A DNA stretch of 64,000 nt. Source: Gracilariopsis chorda. Lineage: Eukaryota > Rhodophyta > Florideophyceae > Gracilariales > Gracilariaceae. Below are positions 21,379 to 31,177 of the stretch, piece after piece (the stretch's first letter is position 1; every line of letters starts with the position of its first letter). The notes under the pieces were generated by a model. It was not told where the DNA came from. It searched no databases and was given only the letters and a program-made list of their open reading frames with translations. The position numbers were made by a program, and so were the translations under genes. The stretch is from assembly GCA_003194525.1 (NCBI GenBank), contig NBIV01000044.1:248001-312000 (forward strand), written 5' to 3'.

Positions 21379-22227
21379 TCAATTAGCCAGTGCCAGCTGG
21401 GATTTCTCGTACAACGAGGCGAGGGGTTGTATAACCCGAAGACCGTGTTGACGGGAATTTACCTGCACCCAGACTTGGGACTCAGCCGGTATAGAAACCG
21501 AGGCAGCGACGCGGAGCTTGGTGGACTCGCGGGACGCGGGCGGTGGTTCCTGCGCAGCAGGGAGCGGAACTTGTTTCCGAGAGGACCGCTTTAGCGGGCG
21601 GCGAACAATCGGAACCGACGATCCGTCGTCAAGTTCTACACGCCTGAGGCGGGGCCTGATTGCGTCGACAAATCTGTCGCAGTAATCACATCCCAGTATG
21701 ACTGGTGCTGCCAATGAACGGCAAACGATGAAGTCCAACTTCACCACAGAGGTACCAAGTCTCACGACGAGGTCCACTGTGCCCACCGTTTGTAACGGAT
21801 TGTTGTTCGCATCCGAAATGTCGGGGACCGCGTCAGAGCGGATACGAGACCGCACAAGCGGGGGTAACAATGATTCCACAACAAAGTTGGGGCCTGCACC
21901 TGTATCCAGGACGGTGAGAAACCTCACCATAAACTGAGGGTCAAGGCCAAGGTCGGCATAGACCTTATAATTGCGTTTGGCCAAGACCAAGACTCTACCG
22001 GGAATCCGGGGATTTTTACTCCGTATCCACGGGCGACGCAACACACCGAGGTGCGCAGAGTCCGCGTCAGCGGTGTCTTTCCTCGAGAGGAATTTCACCG
22101 GGGAGCGAGGCGAGGACGCCTCGGTTGCCAACAGCCTCGTTCTTGAGGACGCCTCTCCCAAAGGGGAGACTCCCTCAGTTAGTTTCCCGCCTTCGGCGGT
22201 GGGTTGGTTTCCTCGACAACGAGTGCT
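21379..22227 (-). pseudogene. Chromovirus retropepsin-like protease segment of pol
   Basis: This frame opens at 22227, overlaps the end of gag by 49 bp and lies in the -1 frame relative to gag. It contains the aspartic protease active site TVLDTGAGPNFV and the later VILGCDYCDRF. The GGGAAAC heptamer at 22182-22188 allows ribosomes to enter it. A TGA at 21379-21381 stops it before RT, at a position where related elements have a conserved Gly. Confidence 0.88.
22154..22199 (-). promoter_or_regulatory. -1 ribosomal frameshift site at the gag/pol junction
   Basis: On the element's strand the gag frame reads GCG GGA AAC TAA. G-GGA-AAC (22188-22182) is a canonical X-XXY-YYZ slippery heptamer directly before the gag stop. 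A -1 slip leads to CTA in the open pol frame. A 6-bp stem (TCTCCC/GGGAGA, 22169-22154) follows 12 nt later, and another hairpin (CCGCC-GAA-GGCGG, 22199-22187) overlaps the heptamer. Confidence 0.75.
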
Positions 22228-24353
22228 TCATCCCGTTGACGGGGGTTTCTATCCGCATAAGCGGGGGTTGCAACGGATGGTTGCCTGATCTGCCGAATCG
22301 GGGTGTATGAAGCTTGCCGCGCACGCGGGGTCTGTGGTAGGGCGTGGGAAAAGTCCTTTTTAGCACGGAGGTACGAAGCCGTCGGGACGGAACGTTTCTC
22401 CTCTGGAGTGAGGGCCTCATAATTTGCCACCACCTTGGCCATATCCTTCAGTGAACAAATACACTGAGGAGAGGTATGGCCATGGGCATAGCACAGGTGG
22501 CAAATGAGAGCCAGCACCGCGACACGCGGATTATTATTCCGAGTATCGGAGAAGCGAACCGCAGGGCGGGTGTCAGTCCATCCAGGCCGTTGATAACGGG
22601 ATTGACCGTTTGAAAACGGGAGTCGTTGGGGTTGAACCCGACTGTTACCACTGTACAAAACGGGGTCTTCCGTTCCCGTATCACAGGTCATGTCCGTCGT
22701 TGACGGCAAATCACTGGTGGGTATCGACACACCATCCCCCTGCACTAAATGCACGGTATCAAATCCCTGTCCAGGGTTCCCATCCGCGGTGAGCGGGATA
22801 GAGGAAGCTTCGCTTTCCAGCAACAACGCCTTGGTGGATTTAGACCGATTGTTCGGAGTTCTTGCACGAAGTGCATCCCCTTCCGCACGGGCGTGTTGGA
22901 CCAGCTCGAGGTAGGTGATCCTCCGCTTGTCCTCCCGATAACAGGTAACTAAACTCCGGATTGCCGGGTCAAGACCATCGATGAACATGGTACTGCGCTC
23001 CCCAGCGGGGTATACGTTACCACATCTGTGGAAAGCCTTGTTAAGGCGCACCGAGTAATCGGTCTCGGTCTCTCCAGCACGCTGGCGTGTATCTCGCAAA
23101 GCGAGGATAGCCTGCTGAATAGCGGTGTTTGTGGCGTAAGAGCGCAGTAGATATTGCACAGCCTCCGGCCAGCAAGTAACTCCTCCCTCGGAGGCGCGAG
23201 AAGATCCTCTGACAGAGGTGTATTGGTCCTCCGCCACTCCCTGTAAGAAATACGGTAAAGCCAAATATGCTTGTCCCTCATTCATACCGAGGGTATCGGC
23301 CTCCGCTACAAAGTGGGATAGGAAATCCAGTACTAGGACTGGGTCCTCTCCAGTCAAATACTGTTTGCGGAGCGAGAGCTGCATTCGCCTAATGCATTCT
23401 CGCACCTTTCCCGTACCACGGGGCGTACGTCCAAGTGACGAGTCTTCGAGCCGTTAGTACCGGTATGATAAAAGCTTCCGGTAATCCGGGTTTGTTGGTT
23501 TCAATTCCCGGATACCGGGGTGTCTTCTCCCCTTCTGGCGGGTTCGGACCACACCTTCAGTGTCCGATGACGGCTTCGAGCGGGAGGAGTAGCCTCGCTT
23601 CTCGTCCTCCAAGTCGGAGTCCGAGAAGCTCGAGCTAACCGAATGGTTTCGGGATGAGTCCGACGATGTCGAAGAATCGGAGTCCGAATATTTTCGGTGG
23701 TGTTTCCGTCGATGACGGCGTTTCTTCTTCCCAGCAAGCTGGTCGTTGTGCGATGCCTCGTTTACCGGATCATCCGGGGATGGTTTGTCCATGAGGACGA
23801 ACTGCTCCAGCGTCTCCAGGCGGGCACCAATCCGATCAAATCGGGCTTCAACTCCTTCGATGAAGGTGGCGGGTTGTCCCAAACTCTCCAACACGGAGTT
23901 GACGTCAGACCGTAAAATACGCAGTTCCTCGGCGACCTCCTTTACGGGGGTTGCCAAGACCACCGCTTGGAGGGATTTTAGTTCCCCTACAAGGGTGTCA
24001 TGGGCGGTCCACAGAGCGCGAACTTGGGATTCCAGGGAATTCCCCTGGGGGGTGTTATCGCCCGTTCCACGGGGACTTGAAGCCGCGACAGCGGGAGCAG
24101 GCCGGGGTGCCTGGGGCACTGTGGCAACAGCCAGAGTCGATGCTGCATTCCCCTGCGGGGGTGATAACGAGGGCAAAAGGAGGTCCCGGGGTTCCCGGTC
24201 GGGGGTACCATTCCGCGATGAAGCGGCGCCAGTACGGCTGGAACTTGTCCGTATAGGGATACGGGGTACGAACCGAACTTCGGATGTGTCCGCGTTGTCG
24301 CGGGAGCGACTATGCGTAACCACTGGCTCCGCATCGGAGGGATTTCTCGACAT
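22179..24353 (-). pseudogene. Chromovirus gag with an in-frame stop
   Basis: ATG at 24353. The first 299 codons encode a Ser/Pro-rich N-terminus, a coiled-coil stretch (VRALWTAHDTLVGELKSLQ) and a basic and Ser-Asp-rich segment, ending at TAA (23454-23456). The same frame continues to 22179 with the capsid-like core (QYLTGEDPVLVLDFLSHF, then AGETETDYSVRLNKAF) and one CCHC knuckle, CHLCYAHGHTSPQC. The two halves together are close to 725 codons. The stop separates matrix-like and capsid-like parts, so this copy could yield only a truncated product unless the stop is read through. Confidence 0.85.
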
Positions 24354-24441
24354 GAGAAAATACCGTTACGACGGGAAACGATCACGGAACTTCCGGTGAA
24401 TAAAAACAAACCTCGTAAGAGGGAAAACAAAAACCTATTCT

Positions 24442-24455
24442 AGGTCGGGAGACCA
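24442..24455 (-). other. Candidate primer-binding site
   Basis: Three bases after the 3' end of the 5' LTR, the element's strand reads TGGTCTCCCGACCT. It starts with TGG, as a complement to a tRNA CCA end would. The tRNA cannot be named, and the segment is also one of the element's small hairpins (GGTC..GACC), so the call is tentative. Confidence 0.35.
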
Positions 24456-24458
24456 CTT

Positions 24459-25285
24459 TGTGGTGCAATCCCCCAAAGGGGAAAAACACCGAAAGACGTT
24501 CGGGATCTTCCTCTCACGAGGTGAACCCAGTTGGGTAGAGCCCTCCCAGAGGTGTCACGGCGAAGCCGGTTTGTAAGACCAGGGACACCTGTCGCGACTC
24601 GCGCAGGGAGGTGAAGGCGAAGAATCGGTATCCGCGTGAGCGGGGTGTGGTCCTCACTAGAGGTATGTTTCCACGTAAGTGGGGGTGTGTGAGCGGATGC
24701 GCACACGAGGGCCGCGGATAGCGGGAGGTGCTACCCTAAAAAGGGGAAAAAGGAAGGGCGAAGAGGAGGAAGAGAGGACGATGTGAGTCGCGAGAGCGAC
24801 GAGCAGATACGGCAATGCCGGTGGACAGGACTCCCTATACAGGGCGAAACACCAATATGATTGGAACAATTATACTCCCAGTGATGGGTCCCTTTAGATG
24901 TGCAAGGGGGTTAGATGTCCCGTGGTTTACGGCGTTTCCCTCCAAGGAGGAGTAGAGTACGCGCGCAAGCGGCAACAACTAGAGCCAATTCCCCAGGTTG
25001 GGGCCCCTTGTTGGGGAAGGTTTACTGGTGCGACGGCAGTGCGCCGTCGCACTAAGTACTAGCTTCCCAGAAATGGGTGTGAAAATAATAAATATTATTA
25101 ACTAAAATACTCCACATTTCGTGGCAACATCCACTACTGTGGCCAACCGCCAATTGACCCAAAACCGTGTCCCACGTGTCCATATCCACCATAGTGGGGC
25201 GTAATTCATATACACACTACAAAACCGATAATATCGGGAAAGCGTTCAAGTACCAAGAATCCCTGCCGGAGGGCGTTGCACTTCA
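24459..25285 (-). repeat. 5' LTR of the chromovirus (right copy)
   Basis: An 827-bp partner of the left LTR. On the element's strand it starts TGAAGTGCAA and ends TTGCACCACA. It keeps small hairpins in U3 (for example CCACTACTGTGG and CCACCATAGTGG) that point substitutions have broken in the left copy. An A/T-rich segment (ATAATATTTATTATT type, around 25085-25100) is a possible TATA region. Confidence 0.92.
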
Positions 25286-25370
25286 TGTAGTAACCGCAGA
25301 AACAAGCGCTGGAAAAAAGCAACGAGATGCACTTCTTTATTACGTTACGAACTCACTTGATGAACAGTAA
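25286..25370 (+). pseudogene. Short 3' coding remnant beside the right LTR
   Basis: Directly after the right LTR an open frame reads AGKKQRDALLYYVTNSLDEQ and stops at 25370, 7 bp before the convergent stop of the Myb/SANT-like gene. It could be the extreme C-terminus of a PIF/Harbinger transposase (these often end with an RD-x2-x2-Y pattern) whose body was lost. That is a guess from position and a weak pattern. Confidence 0.25.
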
Positions 25371-25376
25371 GAAGAT

Positions 25377-26102
25377 CTAGATCTTTTCCACCAAACGTTC
25401 CAAAACACTGCGCGTTTTTTCCCTTTCCTCGTTTCCTTTTCCGAGCTCTGAAATCAAACTGGCATTCGTTTCTTCTTGTTTCTGTATAAATGCGGAAAGC
25501 AACTCATCTCGAGACATCTTTTGGCGTTTCCGCGTGCTCGTTGCTGGACGTTGAAGAGCACTGCTACCTTCGTCTGTAGAATATTGTGCCGGAGGATCAT
25601 ATCCTGCCTTGCCCTTCTCCAGTTCATGCATTTCTCCAAAGAATTCCGGAGTGTTGAAGAGATCTTCGTCATCTCCATCTCGACCAGACTGTTTCAATTT
25701 CGAAATGAAAGAAGAATATTCTTGCTTGATTCTCGTAAACTTTTTCTGCCATCCTTTGGGAGTGCGTTTGATGCCATGATTTTGCTCAGCTAGCTTGAAA
25801 GCATCCGAGAAAACGTCTGCTAAACTTTTCTTTTGTTGCTTACGATTACCGTACTCAGCTTTTTTCATCATTGAAAGCAATAAAATAACAGTGTCGCTAT
25901 CGTAATTTGGTTTTGTCGGTGAGTTGGAATTAGCATCTGCTTCTGCTTCTTTCCCAGTTAGAGCGACAGCATGTTGGTTGACGTGAATACGTTCTGCATT
26001 GGGAACGTTGTTATCGTCAGTAGCCGTTTGGATGGCCGGAGCAGAGTGCTGGTTGCAAATTACAGGCTGTGGTGAAGCTGAGAATTGAAAATTGTCGGTC
26101 AT
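25377..26102 (-). CDS. Myb/SANT-like DNA-binding protein, possibly PIF/Harbinger-associated
   Basis: 241 residues from the ATG at 26102; the frame is open further upstream but without an ATG. The middle part (about residues 65-165) resembles the Myb/SANT-like (trihelix) domain: ILLLSMMKKAEYGNR, then TPKGWQKKFTRIKQEYSSFISKLKQSGRDGDDEDLF. A basic patch (RKRQK) and a C-terminal coiled coil (Leu/Glu/Arg rich) follow. PIF/Harbinger transposons carry such a second protein, which binds DNA and brings the transposase to the nucleus. No intact transposase is visible here, so it could be a domesticated or orphaned copy. Two inverted E2F-like sites lie 115-163 bp upstream of the ATG. Confidence 0.65.
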   Translation of the reverse strand: MTDNFQFSASPQPVICNQHSAPAIQTATDDNNVPNAERIHVNQHAVALTGKEAEADANSNSPTKPNYDSDTVILLLSMMKKAEYGNRKQQKKSLADVFSDAFKLAEQNHGIKRTPKGWQKKFTRIKQEYSSFISKLKQSGRDGDDEDLFNTPEFFGEMHELEKGKAGYDPPAQYSTDEGSSALQRPATSTRKRQKMSRDELLSAFIQKQEETNASLISELGKGNEEREKTRSVLERLVEKI

Positions 26103-27083
26103 TGAAAGTAGAGCTTGCGAAAGAACTGCGACGGTACTGGTCTCGAGGTGGGCGTGCGACTTGGAAGAGCTGCTGGCGTGGAGACTGATAATGTCTGGTC
26201 GTGTTTCTATACTATGGCGGGAAATGGGCACCTTTCTAAAAAATGTCCAAAGGACAATTTCCCGCGAATGAGTGTCTCGGTGTCGAATTGTCCATGTCCA
26301 TATGTAGAAAGGGCCTTAGCAGTAGAGAGGGACACTTTCAATAATCGATCATACTTCGTAAAATGCAGAATGAAAACAGGTGGTCACCGACTGTATAGAG
26401 ACGGCGGAGCAGAAGGGTCCGAACCTGGGTTGGGGGTTGCTGAATATAACGTGCTTATCGCACTGTTGCCCGACCTGCACCCAATCAGCTGCTCGGCAGG
26501 AATGGCCGAGAAATGAACCAAAAAACGAGATACCATGCACCGTTCTGTTAATGCTCACTGCTGCGGTGCGATGGGAGGCTGCAGAGCGACGTCGAAGAGG
26601 CGGCATTTTCGAATCGTTCCAGTTTCATCATTTGGTTGGCCTACGCCATGTCGACGCCTCAACCCCCTCACACCGCATGATGACTTCTCCTGGGGATAAC
26701 CAACCACGAAGCGCGCAACCACCGTCACCCATCGCGCCCCGTGTCACTCCTGTTGTCACCCAATCGCCCCCTCCACCCCTAAACAAAATTACACCTATGA
26801 AACCAAAAAATGCAGTGCCAACTGTGGAGCACAATGCCCGCAATTGCACGTGTAATACGGTGCTTTGTGGGAGACGTGGCAACCGCCATCGCGTGTTCAA
26901 CCTGTCGCGTTTGGCTGGCAGCGCTTCCAGCGCTTCGCTTCGAGTACTGCACTGGCGCCAGTGCTTTGCATGCTGGCATGGTCTGACGAATGCATAGCGC
27001 CTTGCGCTGCGACCGCCCACTCCGCGTTTCGCATCGCCTCCGTGCTCACAGCCGCGCACGCACATGACGTGCACTTCTGCTAA
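26103..27083. other. Spacer between the Myb-like gene and RINT1
   Basis: About 980 bp. It includes GCGGGAAAT (26217-26225) and ATTTCCCGC (26257-26265), a 9-bp inverted repeat whose arms fit TTTSSCGC. The longer open frames here are low-complexity and show no domain. Confidence 0.5.
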
Positions 27084-29622
27084 ATGGTTCTTTCCGCCGC
27101 GCAGCACGACCTCGGCTCCCAGATCCTGGAAGCCGGAGGCGTTCGCCAGTACCTTGCCAAAACCATAACCGACACCGTACGTATTCCCCACAACGCTTCT
27201 TGCTTCCGCCTTCTGTCCCTAACCCCCGCGCTCCCCCCCCTTCTTCGCCACAGCACAGAATGCGCTCAGACAAGCACCCGCCATAGCTGCTCTATGCGAA
27301 GCACAGCGGAAAAGTGCAGGCCGCTCCGCCGAAACCCTCAAGGCAGATGCTGCCTTGCGATCCGCCGCCGAGTCCGCTCTTTCTGACGCCCGTCTCACGT
27401 TAGAGGACATTCGACACAAGGCCACCACAATACTCTTCGACCATCAACAGCGTAAGCAAAAGCTCCACCATCTGCAGCAAACCTTTCAGAACCTCTCCAA
27501 TGCCCGAAAGGAGTATGCTGCAGTCGCCAAGTGTCGCCAAATCGCCGATGCCTATATCCGCGCCCTTCGCCCGCTCGCACTGCATCAAAGAGATGGTACC
27601 ATAACCGATATGCACACCGTTGCTACCAACATTGATATTCTCATCGAAAAAGTCGATGCCGTTCGTCGCAAAGGATCAAAGTACCTCTTCGCAGACGACT
27701 TTCACACCAACCAGCGCATTGTCACCTCAATTGAGAACCGCGCCGTCGATGCAGTTGTCAAGGCCCGCGCCGCCTTCGTTAACGTTCTCGATAATGAGTT
27801 TCGTCACTTTGGATGGCCTATGAAAGTGCCCGTCCCTGAAACCGATTCCAACATTATATCTTCCATCAACTTTTACGTTAAACAACTCAGTCAGCTACAG
27901 CGCGTGGCGAACCAGGGCGATTATATTCCGGAGAGAACTAAATGGCATCGCGCTCTTTCGGATTCTTGGGCCATTGCCGCAATACTACGTGCACCTCTCG
28001 CTCGCTTCAGATACCATTTTCTAGAAAGTTTGGACCCGCAATCCGCCTCTTCCAAGTCTCATCAACAACACCAGCGTGCTACATCACGATTCGATCGTCC
28101 AGAATGGGCTGCAGACTTTGCTCTCGATCGCATTCGAGAGGCAACACCGTTTCTTAATCAAGTTGATATTGAAGGACCACAGGGTGCCGACGTTAAGTTT
28201 GCAGAAGGTTTCTGCCGTGTCTTTGCCGAAAAGATAGCTTATGACTGCGAGTTGGCCCTGAGGACTTCTACGAATGATGCTGATGCTGATGCTCTTATTG
28301 CCCATGCCTCTGAAACCGCCAAGCAATTCGACGCCAAACTTCGCTCGGGGATCATTCGAATCGAAGACCAACCGTCAACCGAGTCTTCTGCTCCTGCGTT
28401 TCTATCATCGCTTCACGTCTTGAGCATGAACGAATCCTTCCTTACCACGTGGGCCAGCTCGGAACTGAGAATAGCCGATACACAGGTTACCATTTTGTTG
28501 GACAAGGCATTAGCAACACTTTCGGAACAACCTCAAGATCTCACCATATCTCAAGAAACTACCTCACTAACAAAACAGGAGCTCGAGTATATTTGTCAGG
28601 AAGTTGTTGACCACATCGGAAGTGCAAGTCAGAAAGCTAGGGCCCTCGAATCAGAGGAGCGCATTTCCACCTTCCTCAAACTAACCGAGCTACCACTACT
28701 ACAGGCCATAAGATCACGACTGAAAGAACCAATTGAAGACACTGATTACGAGAATCTTTCGAGCGAGCAGGTCCAACACAGCACTCGCGCTTCTTTCTGT
28801 GCCCAGCTAATATCGGAAGGGCTGGAAGACCGCGCTCTCGATCCATTTTATATTACGCAAGAGCAGCGAACAGGAATCGGATTTTACGATGACGAGATTG
28901 TTCGACTACGAGCCCTTCACACATCTAACAGTACAATAATGATAGACGCTATTGCGAACAGCTTTAAGGAAGCAGTTCGAGCAGGATACGGAGATCGTGC
29001 TCGATTTGGAGAAATTCCAACTCCTGATGCCGCGATCGTCCTAACTCATGATTTATCCGAAGCTCTAGTGAACCCCTTGATCTCCTTGGAGAGTATGCTG
29101 AGTGCCGTTAAGAATGGTATTCCTTGCCGAAAGTCTGCTTCAGGCATCTGGCGCGAAGTAGCAGCGAAACTGGATGACTTTTTTTTCGATGACATTGTTC
29201 TGCAATGCTTTGCCGGTGGAAGTAGAAATGCTATGGCTGTCGCTGCAGAAGTGAATGGCTTCCTCAGTCCCACGCATATGGCTCGCATGGCTAGGCAAGT
29301 TGCCTATGATACATCTATGTTTGTATCGACATTTAGTTCGGTAACTAGTAATCCGTCCAAGTTCTTGAAATCGTGTTCTGAGAGCGGCACTGTACTTCAA
29401 CTCGCTGCGAATAGGGTGCTGCGTCCTAACGTGCCCCCGTTACAAGTACATGAAGAGGTCTTAGACGCCCTGAGAAGAGTGAAGGATTCAAACGAGGACG
29501 AAGTAATGGAGGATGCTCAAGTCGTGCTCGAGTCCCGTATTAGTGTATCTCATATCACACCGCGGGAAGCACTAGAGTTATGCGCAATAGCTGGATTAAG
29601 ATTCGCGATACGACTAATGTGA
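27084..29622 (+). CDS. RINT1/TIP20 family vesicle-tethering protein
   Basis: Exon 1 27084-27176, intron 27177-27258 (82 bp, GTACGT..CACAG, with CTAAC inside), exon 2 27259-29622, giving 818 residues. RINT1/Tip20 is a subunit of the Dsl1/NRZ complex, which tethers Golgi-derived COPI vesicles to the ER; RINT1 also affects cell-cycle checkpoints in animals. Diagnostic features are an N-terminal coiled coil (about residues 40-130), FGWP near residue 214, RFRYHF near 279 and the PEW-x7-L-x-RI motif near 311. The C-terminal half is the alpha-helical domain of the family. The total of 818 is close to the ~790 residues of human RINT1. The ATG at 27084 gives a phase-0 junction that keeps the frame open. 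Confidence 0.85.
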
Positions 29623-30849
29623 AAGATTGTGCTGAGTATTAGTTGAACCCCATGCATAAGAAATGATGGATGAAGATGGCTTGGGACTTCTGACTTTGAA
29701 GCCAAATACCTGTGCCGCGTTCGAGAAACGCTCGGATCAAAAGAGGCCTTGCAAGGCTTACGGGAAAAGTAGCTACGTGTAGCATTGAACACAGCGTGAT
29801 CGGATCCAAGGACAGCAACAGTATATCGAGAATCTTTGATGAGTAGGAAAAGGAAGTTGATACAAGTGACTTGACAAACAGCGACATTCAAGATTCGAAC
29901 ATCACACGAAACCGGTTCATTTTGTTCAACGGTACACACGGTGTACATTGGGGACCCGTCATCTACATTTCCATCAAATCCTCACATCTCCAGAGGTAAC
30001 TGTGCGGTACCGCAGATGAAATATCTTTTGGAGGTTGCATGTGACAGAGACAAATGCAGGGATACCTCCCTGATGAACTTAGCAACCGGTAGAAGCCTGC
30101 CACCCGCTCCAGTCACCAGAATACGTTGAGGGGTTTATCTTTAGAATCGCTTGAGCGTGAGCACAAGCACGGCAAATGCAATGCGGTCTATCTAGAAACC
30201 AAGGCCCAAGGAGAAATTTTTCAGATGGCCTTGCTGCTGCATGCACTTTTCACCGCCACTTTGCTCCGCCTCCATTGAACTGGCACCTGCGAGTTCCCAA
30301 TGACAACGTTGAATAGCGCTTCGTGAGGGGTCTCAAGGTTGTTCCTTAAGGGTTTCTCCGAGACATAACAATAATTCACTTCTGTGCGTTCTATGTCTGT
30401 TATGCAGATGCTTGCTTCGTGTTGCAAGGCAATACGAGCCAATGCAGAGCCGTTCTTATCCGGATACATCTTCGTCCTTGACGGCAGCCGAGACACTTCA
30501 TTTGCCATATCGAAAGAAATATACACTGAAAGCTTCCTTGTTGCAGTTTTATCTGCAATCAGTAGATAGCTAGATGGGTGAGCATTTCATGGTATTGTCT
30601 CCTTTCAAAACTCCAGAAAACCGTAGAAAGTTGCATCTCAAGCTCGAACAAGGTGCTTGGTTCCACTTTGAGGTGGAGCGCAAGGAATGTTTGCGCTCCA
30701 TCCTATATTATAGAAATTGAATCCAGAGCAGAATACATAAGGCTATATCCTTAGATGGGTCGGTTGCTCCCGCAACACGCCCATACAGAGCATTAGGTCT
30801 TGTCCGCTCAATGTGCTTTGTGTTGTCCACTTGTTGGCACAATCTTAAT

Positions 30850-31041
30850 GTTCCCTGACTGCGCAAGCCTCAAGTTGGAGACGTCGATGGAGAAGTCCTC
30901 AATGCGTCGAAGTCAGCCTTTTCTCCCCGGAGTTCTGCACATTGAGTTCCCTGACGGCGCATGGTTCACGTTGTGAGCGTCCACGAGGCAACTTCAATGC
31001 CTCGGAGTCAGCCTGTTCTTTCCTGAGCTCAGCTCTGCTCT
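30850..31041 (+). repeat. Imperfect ~96-bp tandem duplication in a promoter
   Basis: Both copies begin GTTCCCTGAC (30850 and 30946) and share AATGC.TCG.AGTCAGCCT and a GAG.TC end. They lie about 140-330 bp upstream of the ATG at 31178, so they may be duplicated promoter elements. Confidence 0.6.
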
Positions 31042-31047
31042 GCTCAC

Positions 31048-31067
31048 GGATCTGTATTTAAAGATCC
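31048..31067 (+). promoter_or_regulatory. Probable TATA region inside a short inverted repeat
   Basis: GGATCT-GTATTTAA-AGATCC: a TATTTAA core flanked by 6-bp inverted arms, about 110 bp upstream of the ATG at 31178. The spacing suits a core promoter with a 5'UTR of about 80 nt. Confidence 0.4.
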
Positions 31068-31177
31068 AAGTCGAGACCAGAACCTTGACTCGAACGCAGA
31101 ATTCACCTCAACACTTTCGAGCCACTTTCGGTAATCTCAACTCAATCAAACTTTGAGCCGCCCACAAGAAAATCATC

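Larger units (their letters stand above)
15370..25285 (-). mobile_element. Full-length, defective Ty3/gypsy chromovirus
   Basis: A 9.9 kb LTR retrotransposon on the minus strand: 5'LTR 24459-25285, gag 24353-22179, protease, RT, RNase H, integrase and chromodomain 22227-16452, polypurine tract at 16196-16210, 3'LTR 15370-16195. LTR termini are TGTRGTGCAA-type inverted ends (TG..CA). Gag carries an in-frame TAA (23454-23456). Pol carries a TGA (21379-21381), a one-base frameshift near a G5 run (20910-20914) and a TAG (20610-20612), so this copy cannot make full Gag-Pol. The flanks do not form a target-site duplication (CCACA on the left, TGTAG on the right). The whole element is packed with short perfect hairpins. 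Confidence 0.95.
29623..31177. other. Spacer with a duplicated promoter block
   Basis: About 1.55 kb. 29623-30840 shows nothing supportable. 30850-31041 is an imperfect ~96-bp tandem duplication upstream of the secreted Kazal-like gene, followed by a TATA-like stretch. Confidence 0.5.

Noticed and set aside
15370-25285. CRISPR-like reading of the regularly spaced hairpins
   Set aside because: The arms differ in sequence from one hairpin to the next, no constant repeat exists, and the DNA encodes gag and pol.
26380-26997. 205-codon plus-strand frame upstream of RINT1
   Set aside because: Low-complexity and Cys/His-scattered, no conserved pattern; overlaps a long antisense frame.
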